Positions 1-6,489 of a DNA stretch of 6,489 nt are shown here, piece by piece. How positions within the stretch are numbered: the first letter of the stretch is position 1; the number at the start of each line of letters is the position of its first letter. A program made the translations under genes and the position numbers. Below the pieces are notes generated by a model. It saw only the letters and a program-made list of their open reading frames with translations. It had not been told where the DNA came from and ran no database searches. This stretch comes from Thiobacillus sp. GTDB taxonomy: Bacteria > Pseudomonadota > Gammaproteobacteria > Burkholderiales > Thiobacillaceae. The DNA lies in the NCBI GenBank assembly GCA_003510325.1, contig DONB01000166.1, positions 1 to 6,489 of the forward strand, read 5' to 3'.

Positions 1-872
<872 letters not shown>

Positions 873-911
873 GGCTGGATAAATTAAGGTGAGTGCTCGG
901 GTAACGTTAAA
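873..911. promoter_or_regulatory. 39 bp divergent icd / rluE intergenic region
   Basis: This short AT-rich gap must carry start signals for icd (minus), and possibly for rluE (plus), unless these reach into the coding regions. It holds a perfect 8 bp palindrome, TAACGTTA, at 902-909. A TAAAAT hexamer at 908-913 could be a -10 box on the plus strand, but the matching -35 region is poor and the hexamer overlaps the rluE ATG. Neither gene has a good Shine-Dalgarno here. No promoter can be assigned with confidence. Confidence 0.35.
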
Positions 912-1484
912 ATGGCGGCTTTTACGACGTTCGTCTCCAGCGTGGCGCGATTGATCCTGTTCAACAAACCCTACGGCGTGCTGAGCCAGTTCACCCCCGA
1001 GGGGCGCTGGCAGGGCCTGCGCGACCACCTCAGCGTGCCCGGCGTGTATGCGGCCGGACGGCTGGACGCCGACAGCGAAGGACTGCTGATTTTAACCGAT
1101 GACGGCCCGACCCAGAGCCGCATCGCCGATCCGAAGCACAAGCTGCCCAAAACCTACTGGGCGCAGGTCGAGGGGGCACCGAGCGAGGCCGACCTCGAGC
1201 CGCTGCGCCGCGGCGTCGACCTCGGCGACCTCGTCACCCGCCCCGCAAAGGCGCGCCTGATCGACGAGCCCGCCGGCCTGTGGCCGCGCAACCCGCCGAT
1301 CCGCTTTCGCGCCAACATTCCCACCGCATGGATCGAACTCGTCATCGCAGAAGGCAAGAACCGCCAGGTGCGGCGGATGACGGCGAAGATCGGCTTTCCG
1401 ACGCTGCGTCTGATCCGCGCCGCAATCGGCGATTGGAACCTGGGCGCCTTGCAGCCCGGAGAATGGAATGAACTGCATGTCTGA
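912..1484 (+). CDS. rluE: 23S rRNA pseudouridine synthase, RluE type
   Basis: Isomerises a uridine of 23S rRNA to pseudouridine; E. coli RluE acts on U2457 near the peptidyl transferase centre. The 190 residues are a single RsuA-family catalytic domain without an N-terminal S4 RNA-binding domain, as in RluE. The core starts at [16 protein letters not shown] (12-27). The catalytic Asp is D52 in [10 protein letters not shown] (49-58). LWPRNPPIR (123-131) is close to the E. coli RluE segment, and [20 protein letters not shown] (150-169) is the family's C-terminal motif. The start is uncertain: ATG 912 has no clear Shine-Dalgarno, and an in-frame GTG at 942 (residue 11) sits just where similarity to E. 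coli RluE begins. The gene heads an overlapping run with nudJ and mnmA and is divergent from icd, as in E. coli. Confidence 0.93.
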   Translation: MAAFTTFVSSVARLILFNKPYGVLSQFTPEGRWQGLRDHLSVPGVYAAGRLDADSEGLLILTDDGPTQSRIADPKHKLPKTYWAQVEGAPSEADLEPLRRGVDLGDLVTRPAKARLIDEPAGLWPRNPPIRFRANIPTAWIELVIAEGKNRQVRRMTAKIGFPTLRLIRAAIGDWNLGALQPGEWNELHV

Positions 1485-1926
1485 CATCTGGACCCCGCAC
1501 GTGGTCGTTGCTGCGATTGTCGAAAATGAAGGCAAATTCCTGCTGGTGGAAGAACACACCGCCGAAGGCCTGCGCCTCAACCAGCCCGCCGGCCACTGGG
1601 AACGCGGCGAGACGCTGATCGACGCGGTGCGCCGCGAAGCGCTGGAGGAAACCGCGCATCACGTCGAAGCGCTCGCGCTGCTGGGCTGCTACACCACGCA
1701 CTATCCGCAGCGCGACATCACCTACCTGCGCTTCGCCTACGTCTGCAGCGTCAACGGCTTCGACGCCGAACGCGCGCTGGATACCGGCATCGTGCGGGCC
1801 GTGTGGCTGACGCCTGAGGAACTCGCTGCCCATCCCACGCCGCACCGCAGTCCGCTGGTGATGCGCTGCGTGCAGGATTACCTGGCCGGACGGCGCTTTC
1901 CGCTCGACTTCGTGAGGCACGCATGA
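1468..1926 (+). CDS. nudJ: Nudix hydrolase, NudJ-type phosphatase
   Basis: E. coli NudJ is a Nudix phosphatase acting on nucleoside di- and triphosphates and on the thiamine intermediate HMP pyrophosphate. The 152 residues match it along most of the length: [20 protein letters not shown] at 10-29, the Nudix box at 42-64, LRSPLV-like [13 protein letters not shown] and AGRRFPLDF near the end. In the box, G42, E48, R56, E57, E60 and E61 are all present, so metal binding should be intact. The last conserved glycine (EExG) is alanine, A63. ATG 1468 overlaps rluE by 17 bp and has a GGAGA five bases upstream, which favours it over ATG 1477. The stop overlaps the mnmA start (ATGA), so translation is probably coupled. 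The true substrate in this organism cannot be read from sequence. Confidence 0.9.
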   Translation: MNCMSDIWTPHVVVAAIVENEGKFLLVEEHTAEGLRLNQPAGHWERGETLIDAVRREALEETAHHVEALALLGCYTTHYPQRDITYLRFAYVCSVNGFDAERALDTGIVRAVWLTPEELAAHPTPHRSPLVMRCVQDYLAGRRFPLDFVRHA

Positions 1927-2999
1927 GCACTAAAGTCGTCGTCGGCATGTCGGGCGGCGTCGATTCCGCCGTCGCCGCCTATCTCTTGAAGCAGCAGGGC
2001 TACGACGTGCTCGGCGTCTTCATGAAGAACTGGGACGACGACGACAATACCGAGCAATGCACCGCACGCCAGGATTTTCTCGACGTGCTGGCGGTGGCCG
2101 ACGTGCTCGGCATCGAAGTCGAGGCGGTCAATTTCGCCGCCGAGTACAAGGAACGCGTGTTCAGCTATTTCCTCGCCGAATACCAGGCCGGCCGCACCCC
2201 CAATCCCGACGTGCTGTGCAACGCCGAGATCAAGTTCAAGGCCTTCCTCGACGACGCCATGACGCGCGGCGCCGAATACATCGCCACCGGGCATTATGTC
2301 GGCAAGGGCCACGATCCCTTCGGCCGCGCCACGCTGCTGCGGGCGGCGGACACCAACAAGGACCAGAGCTATTTCCTCTACCGCCTGAGCCAGGCGCAGA
2401 TCCGCCCTGCCCTGTTTCCGCTGGCGCATCTGCCCAAGCCGGAGGTGCGCGCGCTGGCGCAACAGATCGGCCTGCCCAACGCCGCCAAGAAGGACAGCAC
2501 CGGCATCTGCTTCATCGGCGAGCGCAACTTCCGCGAATTCCTCGAGCGCTACCTGCCGCGCGATCCCGGCGACATGAAAACGCCCGAAGGCCGCGTCGTC
2601 GGCCGGCACCAGGGCCTGATGTACTACACCCTCGGCCAGCGCCAGGGCCTCGGCATCGGCGGGCAGAAGGACGGCAACGACGAGCCCTGGTTCGTCGCCG
2701 CCAAGGACATGGCGAGCAACACGCTGGTCGTGGTGCAGGGGCACGAGCACCCGCTGCTCAAGCGTTCGACGCTCGCCGCCGGCCAGCTCAACTGGATCAG
2801 CGGCGTCGCCCCCGATCCGGCCAAACCCTATACCGCCAAGACCCGCTACCGGCAGACCGATGCGCCCTGCCGCATCACACGCCTGGAAGCCGACACGCTG
2901 GAACTCGCGTTCGAGAGCCCGCAATGGGCGGTCACGCCCGGCCAGTCGGTCGTCCTGTATGACGGCGAAGTCTGCCTCGGCGGCGGCATCATCACCTGA
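1923..2999 (+). CDS. mnmA: tRNA-specific 2-thiouridylase
   Basis: Cytoplasmic enzyme that activates U34 of tRNA-Lys, tRNA-Glu and tRNA-Gln with ATP and inserts sulfur at C2, giving s2U34. In E. coli the sulfur arrives through the Tus relay. The 358 residues are close to the E. coli length of 368. The N-terminal PP-loop is [15 protein letters not shown] (8-22). The catalytic pair is C99 in [13 protein letters not shown] (93-105) and C196 in [13 protein letters not shown] (191-203), matching E. coli Cys102 and Cys199. TGHY (122-125), [10 protein letters not shown] (146-155) and [14 protein letters not shown] (234-247) are family signatures. ATG 1923 overlaps the nudJ stop by 4 bp, with GAGG a few bases upstream. 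glnS follows 39 bp later. Confidence 0.98.
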   Translation: MSTKVVVGMSGGVDSAVAAYLLKQQGYDVLGVFMKNWDDDDNTEQCTARQDFLDVLAVADVLGIEVEAVNFAAEYKERVFSYFLAEYQAGRTPNPDVLCNAEIKFKAFLDDAMTRGAEYIATGHYVGKGHDPFGRATLLRAADTNKDQSYFLYRLSQAQIRPALFPLAHLPKPEVRALAQQIGLPNAAKKDSTGICFIGERNFREFLERYLPRDPGDMKTPEGRVVGRHQGLMYYTLGQRQGLGIGGQKDGNDEPWFVAAKDMASNTLVVVQGHEHPLLKRSTLAAGQLNWISGVAPDPAKPYTAKTRYRQTDAPCRITRLEADTLELAFESPQWAVTPGQSVVLYDGEVCLGGGIIT

Positions 3000-3005
3000 A
3001 CCCGC

Positions 3006-3011
3006 TACAAT
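3006..3011 (+). promoter_or_regulatory. Possible -10 element upstream of glnS
   Basis: TACAAT in the 39 bp mnmA-glnS gap is a one-mismatch match to the sigma-70 -10 hexamer, in a GCTACAATCC context. No good -35 hexamer is visible at 16-18 bp upstream, which falls at the end of mnmA. It may allow glnS to be transcribed partly on its own, but read-through from the rluE-nudJ-mnmA run is equally likely, as no terminator lies between. The assignment rests on one hexamer only. Confidence 0.3.
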
Positions 3012-3038
3012 CCACGCATTCCAGATTTCCATTCCATC

Positions 3039-4733
3039 ATGTCGCACGACGCCCCCGCCCCCGCCGCCAACTTCATCCGCAACATCATCGACGAGCAGAA
3101 CGCCGCCGGCAAATGGGGCGGCCGCGTCGAGACGCGCTTTCCGCCCGAGCCCAACGGCTACCTGCATCTGGGCCACGCCAAATCGATCTTCCTGAACTTC
3201 GGCCTGGCGCGCGACTACGGCGGCGTCTGCCACCTGCGCTTCGACGACACCAACCCGGAAAAGGAAAGCCAGGAATACGTCGACGCCATCACCGAATCGG
3301 TGAAGTGGCTGGGCTTCGACTGGGGCACGCATCTCTACTTCGCGTCGAACTACTTCGACACCATGTACGCCTGCGCCGCGTACCTGATCCAATCCGGCCA
3401 CGCCTATGTCGATTCGCTGTCCGCCGACGAGATGCGCACCCATCGCGGCACGCTCACCGAGCCGGGCAAGGACAGCCCCTACCGCACACGCAGCGCGGAG
3501 GAAAACCTCGACCTCTTCCGCAAAATGCGCGCCGGCGAATTCCCCGACGGCGCACACGTGCTGCGCGCGAAGATCGACATGGCCTCGCCCAACATCAACC
3601 TGCGCGACCCCGCGATCTACCGAATCAAGCGCGCACATCACCACAACACCGGCGACACCTGGTGCATCTACCCGATGTACACCTACGCCCACCCGATCGA
3701 GGACGCGATCGAGCACATCACGCACTCGATCTGCACCCTGGAATTCGAGGACCAGCGGCCGTTCTACGACTGGCTGCTCGACAAACTCGCCGACGGCGGC
3801 TTCTTCACCCGCCCGCTGCCGCAGCAGATCGAGTTCGCGCGACTGAATCTCACCTACGTCGTGCTCTCCAAGCGCAAGCTGATCCAGCTGGTCGACGAAA
3901 AACACGTCAGCGGCTGGGACGATCCGCGCCTGCCCACGCTGGTCGGCGCACGCCGCCGCGGCTACACGGCGGAAGGCTTCCAGCGCTTCACCGACCAGAT
4001 CGGCGTGTCCAAGTCCGACGGCTGGATCGACTACAGCGTGTTCGAGGCCTGCCAGCGCGATGTCTTGAATGATTCCGCGCTGCGCCGCGTCGCCGTGCTC
4101 GACCCGGTGAAACTGATCATCGACAACTATCCGGCAGGCCAGTCGGAAGACTGCTTCGCCCCCAACCACCCGCAGCAGCCCGATCTGGGCAAGCGCGCGG
4201 TGCCGTTTTCACGCGAACTGTGGATCGAGCGCGAGGACTTCATGGAAACCCCGTCCAAGGGCTACTTCCGCCTCTTCCCCGGCAACTCGGTGCGGCTGCG
4301 CTACGGCTACGTCGTCACCTGCACCGGCTGCGATAAGGACGCCGCCGGCAACATCACCGCGGTGCATTGCGACTACCTGCCCGACACCAAGTCCGGCACC
4401 CCGGGCGCCGACTCGGTCAAGGTCAAGGGCAACATCCACTGGGTGAGCGCGGCGCACGCCTACGAAGCCGAGGTGCGACTGTACGACCGCCTGTTCACGA
4501 CCGCGCAGCCGGGTGGGGAAAGCGGCGACTTCCTGAACGATCTGAATGCAGACTCGGTACGTGTGATCCGCGCGCAACTGGAACCGGCCTTGAAGGACGC
4601 GGCACCCGAGCAGTCGTTCCAGTTCGAGCGGCACGGCTACTTCGTTGCGGATCGCGTCGATACTAAGCCGGGCGCGCCGGTGTTCAATCGAACGGTGACG
4701 CTGAAGGATTCGTGGGTGAAAACCAGCAGCTAA
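3039..4733 (+). CDS. glnS: Glutaminyl-tRNA synthetase
   Basis: Charges tRNA-Gln with glutamine at the cost of ATP, in the cytoplasm. At 564 residues it is close to the E. coli enzyme (554). It is a class I synthetase: the HIGH motif is HLGH at 43-46 within PPEPNGYLHLGHAKSI (35-50), and the KMSKS equivalent is VLSKRKL at 275-281. RFDDTNPEKE (67-76), PTLVGARRRGYT (299-310) and the C-terminal QFERHGYF and APVFNRTVTLKDSW segments are typical of bacterial GlnRS, including its beta-barrel anticodon-binding part. Having GlnRS implies direct glutaminylation; whether GatCAB is also present cannot be told here. The gene appears complete at both ends, so the AT-rich gene that follows has not damaged it. 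No strong Shine-Dalgarno is seen before ATG 3039. Confidence 0.98.
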   Translation: MSHDAPAPAANFIRNIIDEQNAAGKWGGRVETRFPPEPNGYLHLGHAKSIFLNFGLARDYGGVCHLRFDDTNPEKESQEYVDAITESVKWLGFDWGTHLYFASNYFDTMYACAAYLIQSGHAYVDSLSADEMRTHRGTLTEPGKDSPYRTRSAEENLDLFRKMRAGEFPDGAHVLRAKIDMASPNINLRDPAIYRIKRAHHHNTGDTWCIYPMYTYAHPIEDAIEHITHSICTLEFEDQRPFYDWLLDKLADGGFFTRPLPQQIEFARLNLTYVVLSKRKLIQLVDEKHVSGWDDPRLPTLVGARRRGYTAEGFQRFTDQIGVSKSDGWIDYSVFEACQRDVLNDSALRRVAVLDPVKLIIDNYPAGQSEDCFAPNHPQQPDLGKRAVPFSRELWIEREDFMETPSKGYFRLFPGNSVRLRYGYVVTCTGCDKDAAGNITAVHCDYLPDTKSGTPGADSVKVKGNIHWVSAAHAYEAEVRLYDRLFTTAQPGGESGDFLNDLNADSVRVIRAQLEPALKDAAPEQSFQFERHGYFVADRVDTKPGAPVFNRTVTLKDSWVKTSS

Positions 4734-4748
4734 GCGTGGGGGGCACAC

Positions 4749-5207
4749 ATGACCAAATTCAATGAGATCGCTGATGAGTCAGAGAGACGGTCGAAACAAA
4801 ACTACGTAAAGGAATCTTGGACGAATTGGCGAGAAATTCGTCTTCAGACATTAACGAGAATTACAAATTACCTTTTTGTTCTGAACACGGGAGCACTGAT
4901 TGCATCCTTGACCTATGTCGCCGCCAAGCCAACAACTTCAGACATACAGCTATCGATATGGCTTTTTTCGTTTGGAACATTTTGTAGTGTCATGCATGCG
5001 ACTTTGGATTACTACATCTCCGAAAATTGTTTCTCTTCCTATCAAAAAGACGTCGAGCAGCTATATAGCAATCAACTTGATTGGGAAGTCTTCACTGACC
5101 GCAATGAAAATCGAGGCACGTATGACTGGCTTCTGCACATATTAGGTTGGGCCGGCGGTTTGGTATTTTTTGGAGGCCTTATCCTTGGCGTACTACAAAT
5201 TAAATAA
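4749..5207 (+). CDS. Unassigned small membrane protein, AT-rich orphan
   Basis: I do not recognise this 152-residue protein. Residues 1-37 are polar and charged, rich in Glu, Arg and Lys, and likely cytoplasmic and helical. Three hydrophobic stretches follow at about 39-58, 66-89 and 128-150, with a polar segment at 91-127 between the second and third. There is no signal peptide ahead of the first segment and no catalytic motif I can name. ATG 4749 has a G-run (4737-4742) about six bases upstream as a possible Shine-Dalgarno. GC is about 43% by hand count over 4801-5160, against 65% in a counted segment of glnS, and it uses AT-rich codons rare in its neighbours. This points to recent transfer. 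It begins 15 bp after glnS and ends 21 bp before the converging msrA. The function is unknown; small multi-helix membrane proteins of this kind occur among accessory and defence-associated genes, but nothing here shows that role. Confidence 0.8.
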   Translation: MTKFNEIADESERRSKQNYVKESWTNWREIRLQTLTRITNYLFVLNTGALIASLTYVAAKPTTSDIQLSIWLFSFGTFCSVMHATLDYYISENCFSSYQKDVEQLYSNQLDWEVFTDRNENRGTYDWLLHILGWAGGLVFFGGLILGVLQIK

Positions 5208-5210
5208 CGT

Positions 5211-5221
5211 CCAATTTTTGG
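5211..5221. repeat. Short inverted repeat between converging genes
   Basis: CCAATTTTTGG can form a 4 bp stem (CCAA/TTGG) with a 3 base loop, in the 21 bp gap between the orphan gene and msrA. It is too weak and too poor in GC to call an intrinsic terminator. No better terminator for either converging gene is visible, so transcripts may overlap here. Confidence 0.3.
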
Positions 5222-5228
5222 TTAGGCC

Positions 5229-5762
5229 TTACTTGAATCGCCCCCCAAACTTCCCCTCCGCCTTCGCCACCTTAGGCGCCACCACGAACTGGCAATACGG
5301 CTGCTGCGGGTTCTGCTCGTAGTAGCGCTGGTGGTAGTCCTCGGCGGGATAGAAGGTCGCCGCCTCGCTCACTTCCGTCACGATCGGCGCGCCGAACTGC
5401 TTTGAAGCATTCAGCTCGGCAATCACCCCTTCCGCTTCAGCCTTCTGTTCCGGCGTGTGCCAGAAAATCGCCGAGCGATATTGCGTGCCGACGTCATTGC
5501 CCTGGCGGTTGAGCTGGGTCGGGTCGTGCAGGGTGAAGAAGACGTCAAGCAATTCTCGAAACGAAATCGTGTCCGGATCGAACGTCACCTGCACCACTTC
5601 GGCGTGGCCGGTATCGCCGTTGCAGATGTCGCGGTAGGTGGGGTTCGTCGTATGGCCGCCCATGTAGCCCGACACCGCGGATTCGACGCCGCGCAGCCGG
5701 TTGAACACGGTTTCGATACACCAGAAACAGCCGCCTGCCAGGGTCGCTACCGCGTGGGCCAT
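5229..5762 (-). CDS. msrA: Peptide methionine-(S)-S-oxide reductase MsrA
   Basis: Reduces the S epimer of methionine sulfoxide in free methionine and proteins, with electrons from thioredoxin, so repairing oxidised protein. The 177 residues contain the full MsrA core: catalytic C12 in GGCFWCIE (10-17), SGYMGG (31-36), NPTYRDICNGDTGHAE (40-55), FDPDTISFRELL (61-72), HDPTQLNRQGNDVGTQYRS (79-97) and AEDYHQRYY (140-148). C157 in QPYCQFVVAPKV is a candidate resolving cysteine by position near the C terminus; C15 and C47 are the other cysteines. ATG 5762 is chosen because the family core begins just after it and AAGGA (5771-5775) lies 8 bp upstream. The frame stays open up to 5906, but that extension translates an intergenic repeat and part of the GST gene. 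No export signal is seen. Downstream of a GST gene on the same strand. Confidence 0.96.
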   Translation of the reverse strand: MAHAVATLAGGCFWCIETVFNRLRGVESAVSGYMGGHTTNPTYRDICNGDTGHAEVVQVTFDPDTISFRELLDVFFTLHDPTQLNRQGNDVGTQYRSAIFWHTPEQKAEAEGVIAELNASKQFGAPIVTEVSEAATFYPAEDYHQRYYEQNPQQPYCQFVVAPKVAKAEGKFGGRFK

Positions 5763-5783
5763 GATGCTCGTCCTTGATATCGA

Positions 5784-5817
5784 GGGGGATTGCTTCGACC
5801 GGGTCTCGCAATGACGG
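5784..5817. repeat. Extragenic inverted repeat in the GST-msrA gap
   Basis: On the minus strand this reads CGTCATTGCGAGACC, then CGGTCGAAGCAATCCCCC. The outer arms ATTGC (5789-5793) and GCAAT (5808-5812) pair, and an inner GACC-G-GGTC (5797-5805) forms a second small palindrome. The pattern GTCATTGCGAG followed by GAAGCAATCC resembles a dispersed extragenic repeat that I recall from many bacterial genomes, whose false translation (RHCETRSKQ) often turns up at wrong gene starts. It fills most of the 56 bp between the GST stop and the msrA start, where the transcript could fold into a hairpin. Only one copy is in this window, so repeat status comes from recall rather than from the sequence. Confidence 0.6.
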
Positions 5818-5818
5818 T

Positions 5819-6427
5819 TCAGACGACAGGCACGGTGTCCTGGAACGAGGCACGCGCCATCAGCTTGTCGAAGAGCTTCGCCAGGTTGGGGTGGGCGGTG
5901 CGCCAATCGATGTCGGAAAAGCGCAGTCCCAGATAGCCGAGCGTGCAGCCGCAGGCAACGTCGGCCAGGGTCATGCTGTTGCCGAGGTACCAGGGCTTTT
6001 CGCCGAGCGCTTCGGACAGCGCTTCCAGCCCGCGGAACAGGGTTTTCTCCTGCAGCGTCAGCCAGTCGCGGCTTTGCTGTTCGGACGCGCGCTTCTTTTC
6101 CAGGAACAGGGCCACCGCGGCGTCGGTGACGCCGTCGGCCAGCGCTTCGACGCCGCGCACGATCATGCGGGTTTTCGGTTCGTTGGGAATGAGATGCGCC
6201 ACCGGGCTGACGTGGTCGAGGTATTCGACGATGACGCGCGAGTCGAATACGGACTCGCCTCCTTCCAGCACCAGCACCGGCACCTTGCCGAGCGGATTGA
6301 GGCTGGAAACGGGGCTGTCAGGCAGCCAGGGGTTTTCGACCTGGAGCTGAAAAGGAATTTTCTTTTCCAGCAGAACCACACGGACTTTGCGGCCGTAGGG
6401 GCTGGTGAGCGAGGTGACGAGTTTCAT
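5819..6427 (-). CDS. Glutathione S-transferase, YibF-like
   Basis: A cytosolic GST-fold protein of 202 residues, the same length as E. coli YibF, which it resembles along its length. The N-terminal thioredoxin-like domain (1-75) has TSPYGRKVRVVLLEK (8-22), with S9 as the likely glutathione-activating residue, the cis-proline loop GKVPVLV (47-53, P50), and FDSRVIVEYLD (61-71), where D62 and S63 should bind the gamma-glutamyl group. The helical C-terminal domain includes VEALADGVTDA, a WYLGNSMTLADVA capping-box region and a terminal ARASFQDTVP segment. ATG 6427 is chosen over 6478: the fold begins directly at MKLVTSLTSPYG, AGGGA (6434-6438) lies 6 bp upstream, and the longer start would overlap a likely -10 box. 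The substrate is not known. It is probably co-transcribed with msrA, which suggests a role in thiol or oxidative stress. Confidence 0.92.
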   Translation of the reverse strand: MKLVTSLTSPYGRKVRVVLLEKKIPFQLQVENPWLPDSPVSSLNPLGKVPVLVLEGGESVFDSRVIVEYLDHVSPVAHLIPNEPKTRMIVRGVEALADGVTDAAVALFLEKKRASEQQSRDWLTLQEKTLFRGLEALSEALGEKPWYLGNSMTLADVACGCTLGYLGLRFSDIDWRTAHPNLAKLFDKLMARASFQDTVPVV

Positions 6428-6489
6428 GCGATGTCCCTGGAGGTCGGCTTGTCGAGCCTGTTTATCGAACGCCGCCATTATCGCCTGCC
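6428..6489. other. Window end upstream of the GST gene
   Basis: These 62 bases hold the likely leader and -10 box of the GST gene. No gene coming from the right edge can be recognised in so short a stretch. Confidence 0.4.
6477..6482 (-). promoter_or_regulatory. Possible -10 element for the GST-msrA transcript
   Basis: On the minus strand GATAAT, in the context GGCGATAATGGCG, is a one-mismatch sigma-70 -10 hexamer. It would give a leader of roughly 40 bases before ATG 6427. The -35 element would lie outside the window and cannot be checked. If correct, the upstream in-frame ATG at 6478 cannot be the start. Confidence 0.4.

Noticed and set aside
1878..4169. Very long open frame of 763 codons on the minus strand, opposite mnmA and glnS
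   Set aside because: It lies fully antisense to two well-identified enzymes. GC-rich codon bias leaves the opposite frame free of stops, and its translation is low-complexity (Ala, Val, Gly, Asp, Arg, His rich) with no family signature.
4734..4748. Search for a target-site duplication or mobile-element end flanking the AT-rich gene
   Set aside because: I compared the sequence just after glnS with that before msrA and found no matching direct or inverted repeats, so no element boundary can be claimed.
5199..5228. Possible integron attC site after the AT-rich gene (GTTAGGC at 5221-5227)
   Set aside because: Only one 7-mer fits the core-site consensus. No partner RYYYAAC box at a suitable distance and no pairing arms are present, and attC sites are longer than this gap; a chance match is likely.
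5457..5777. 106-codon plus-strand frame opposite msrA
   Set aside because: It is antisense to the conserved MsrA core and is explained by GC-rich codon bias.
5763..5906. N-terminal extension of MsrA in the same frame
   Set aside because: It translates the extragenic repeat and the 3' end of the GST gene. The true core begins at ATG 5762 with a good Shine-Dalgarno.
6428..6478. 17-residue N-terminal extension of the GST from ATG 6478
   Set aside because: The GST fold starts at ATG 6427 with AGGGA upstream, and the earlier ATG overlaps a likely -10 box.

Overview
This window is a GC-rich stretch (about 65% GC in the segment counted) of what looks like an ordinary proteobacterial chromosome. 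Betaproteobacteria is the best guess, from the composition, the protein sequences and the gene order; this is inference, as there is no rRNA or other marker to settle it. Seven genes are recognisable housekeeping or stress genes and one is an orphan. No tRNA, rRNA, CRISPR array, transposase or prophage gene was seen.

Layout. Positions 1-872 (minus) hold the N-terminal two thirds of isocitrate dehydrogenase (icd), cut by the window edge. Only 39 bp away, and divergent from it, starts a tight plus-strand run: rluE (23S rRNA pseudouridine synthase, 912-1484), nudJ (Nudix phosphatase, 1468-1926), mnmA (tRNA U34 2-thiolase, 1923-2999) and then glnS (glutaminyl-tRNA synthetase, 3039-4733). The first three overlap end to start (17 bp and 4 bp), which implies co-transcription and translational coupling. 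The icd / rluE-nudJ-mnmA arrangement is the same as I recall for Escherichia coli. Immediately after glnS comes an AT-rich gene (4749-5207) for a small membrane protein that I cannot assign. Converging on it from the minus strand are a YibF-like glutathione S-transferase (5819-6427) and msrA (peptide methionine sulfoxide reductase, 5229-5762). A short extragenic inverted repeat lies in the gap between them.

How the genes fit together. rluE, mnmA and glnS all serve translation: rRNA modification, tRNA wobble thiolation and tRNA charging. MnmA modifies U34 of tRNA-Gln, the substrate of GlnS. The GST and msrA pair fits thiol chemistry and repair of oxidised protein. The most notable items are the low-GC membrane protein wedged between two core genes, the mnmA-glnS adjacency, the intergenic repeat, and an altered last glycine in the NudJ Nudix box. 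I did not find a convincing new multi-gene system.
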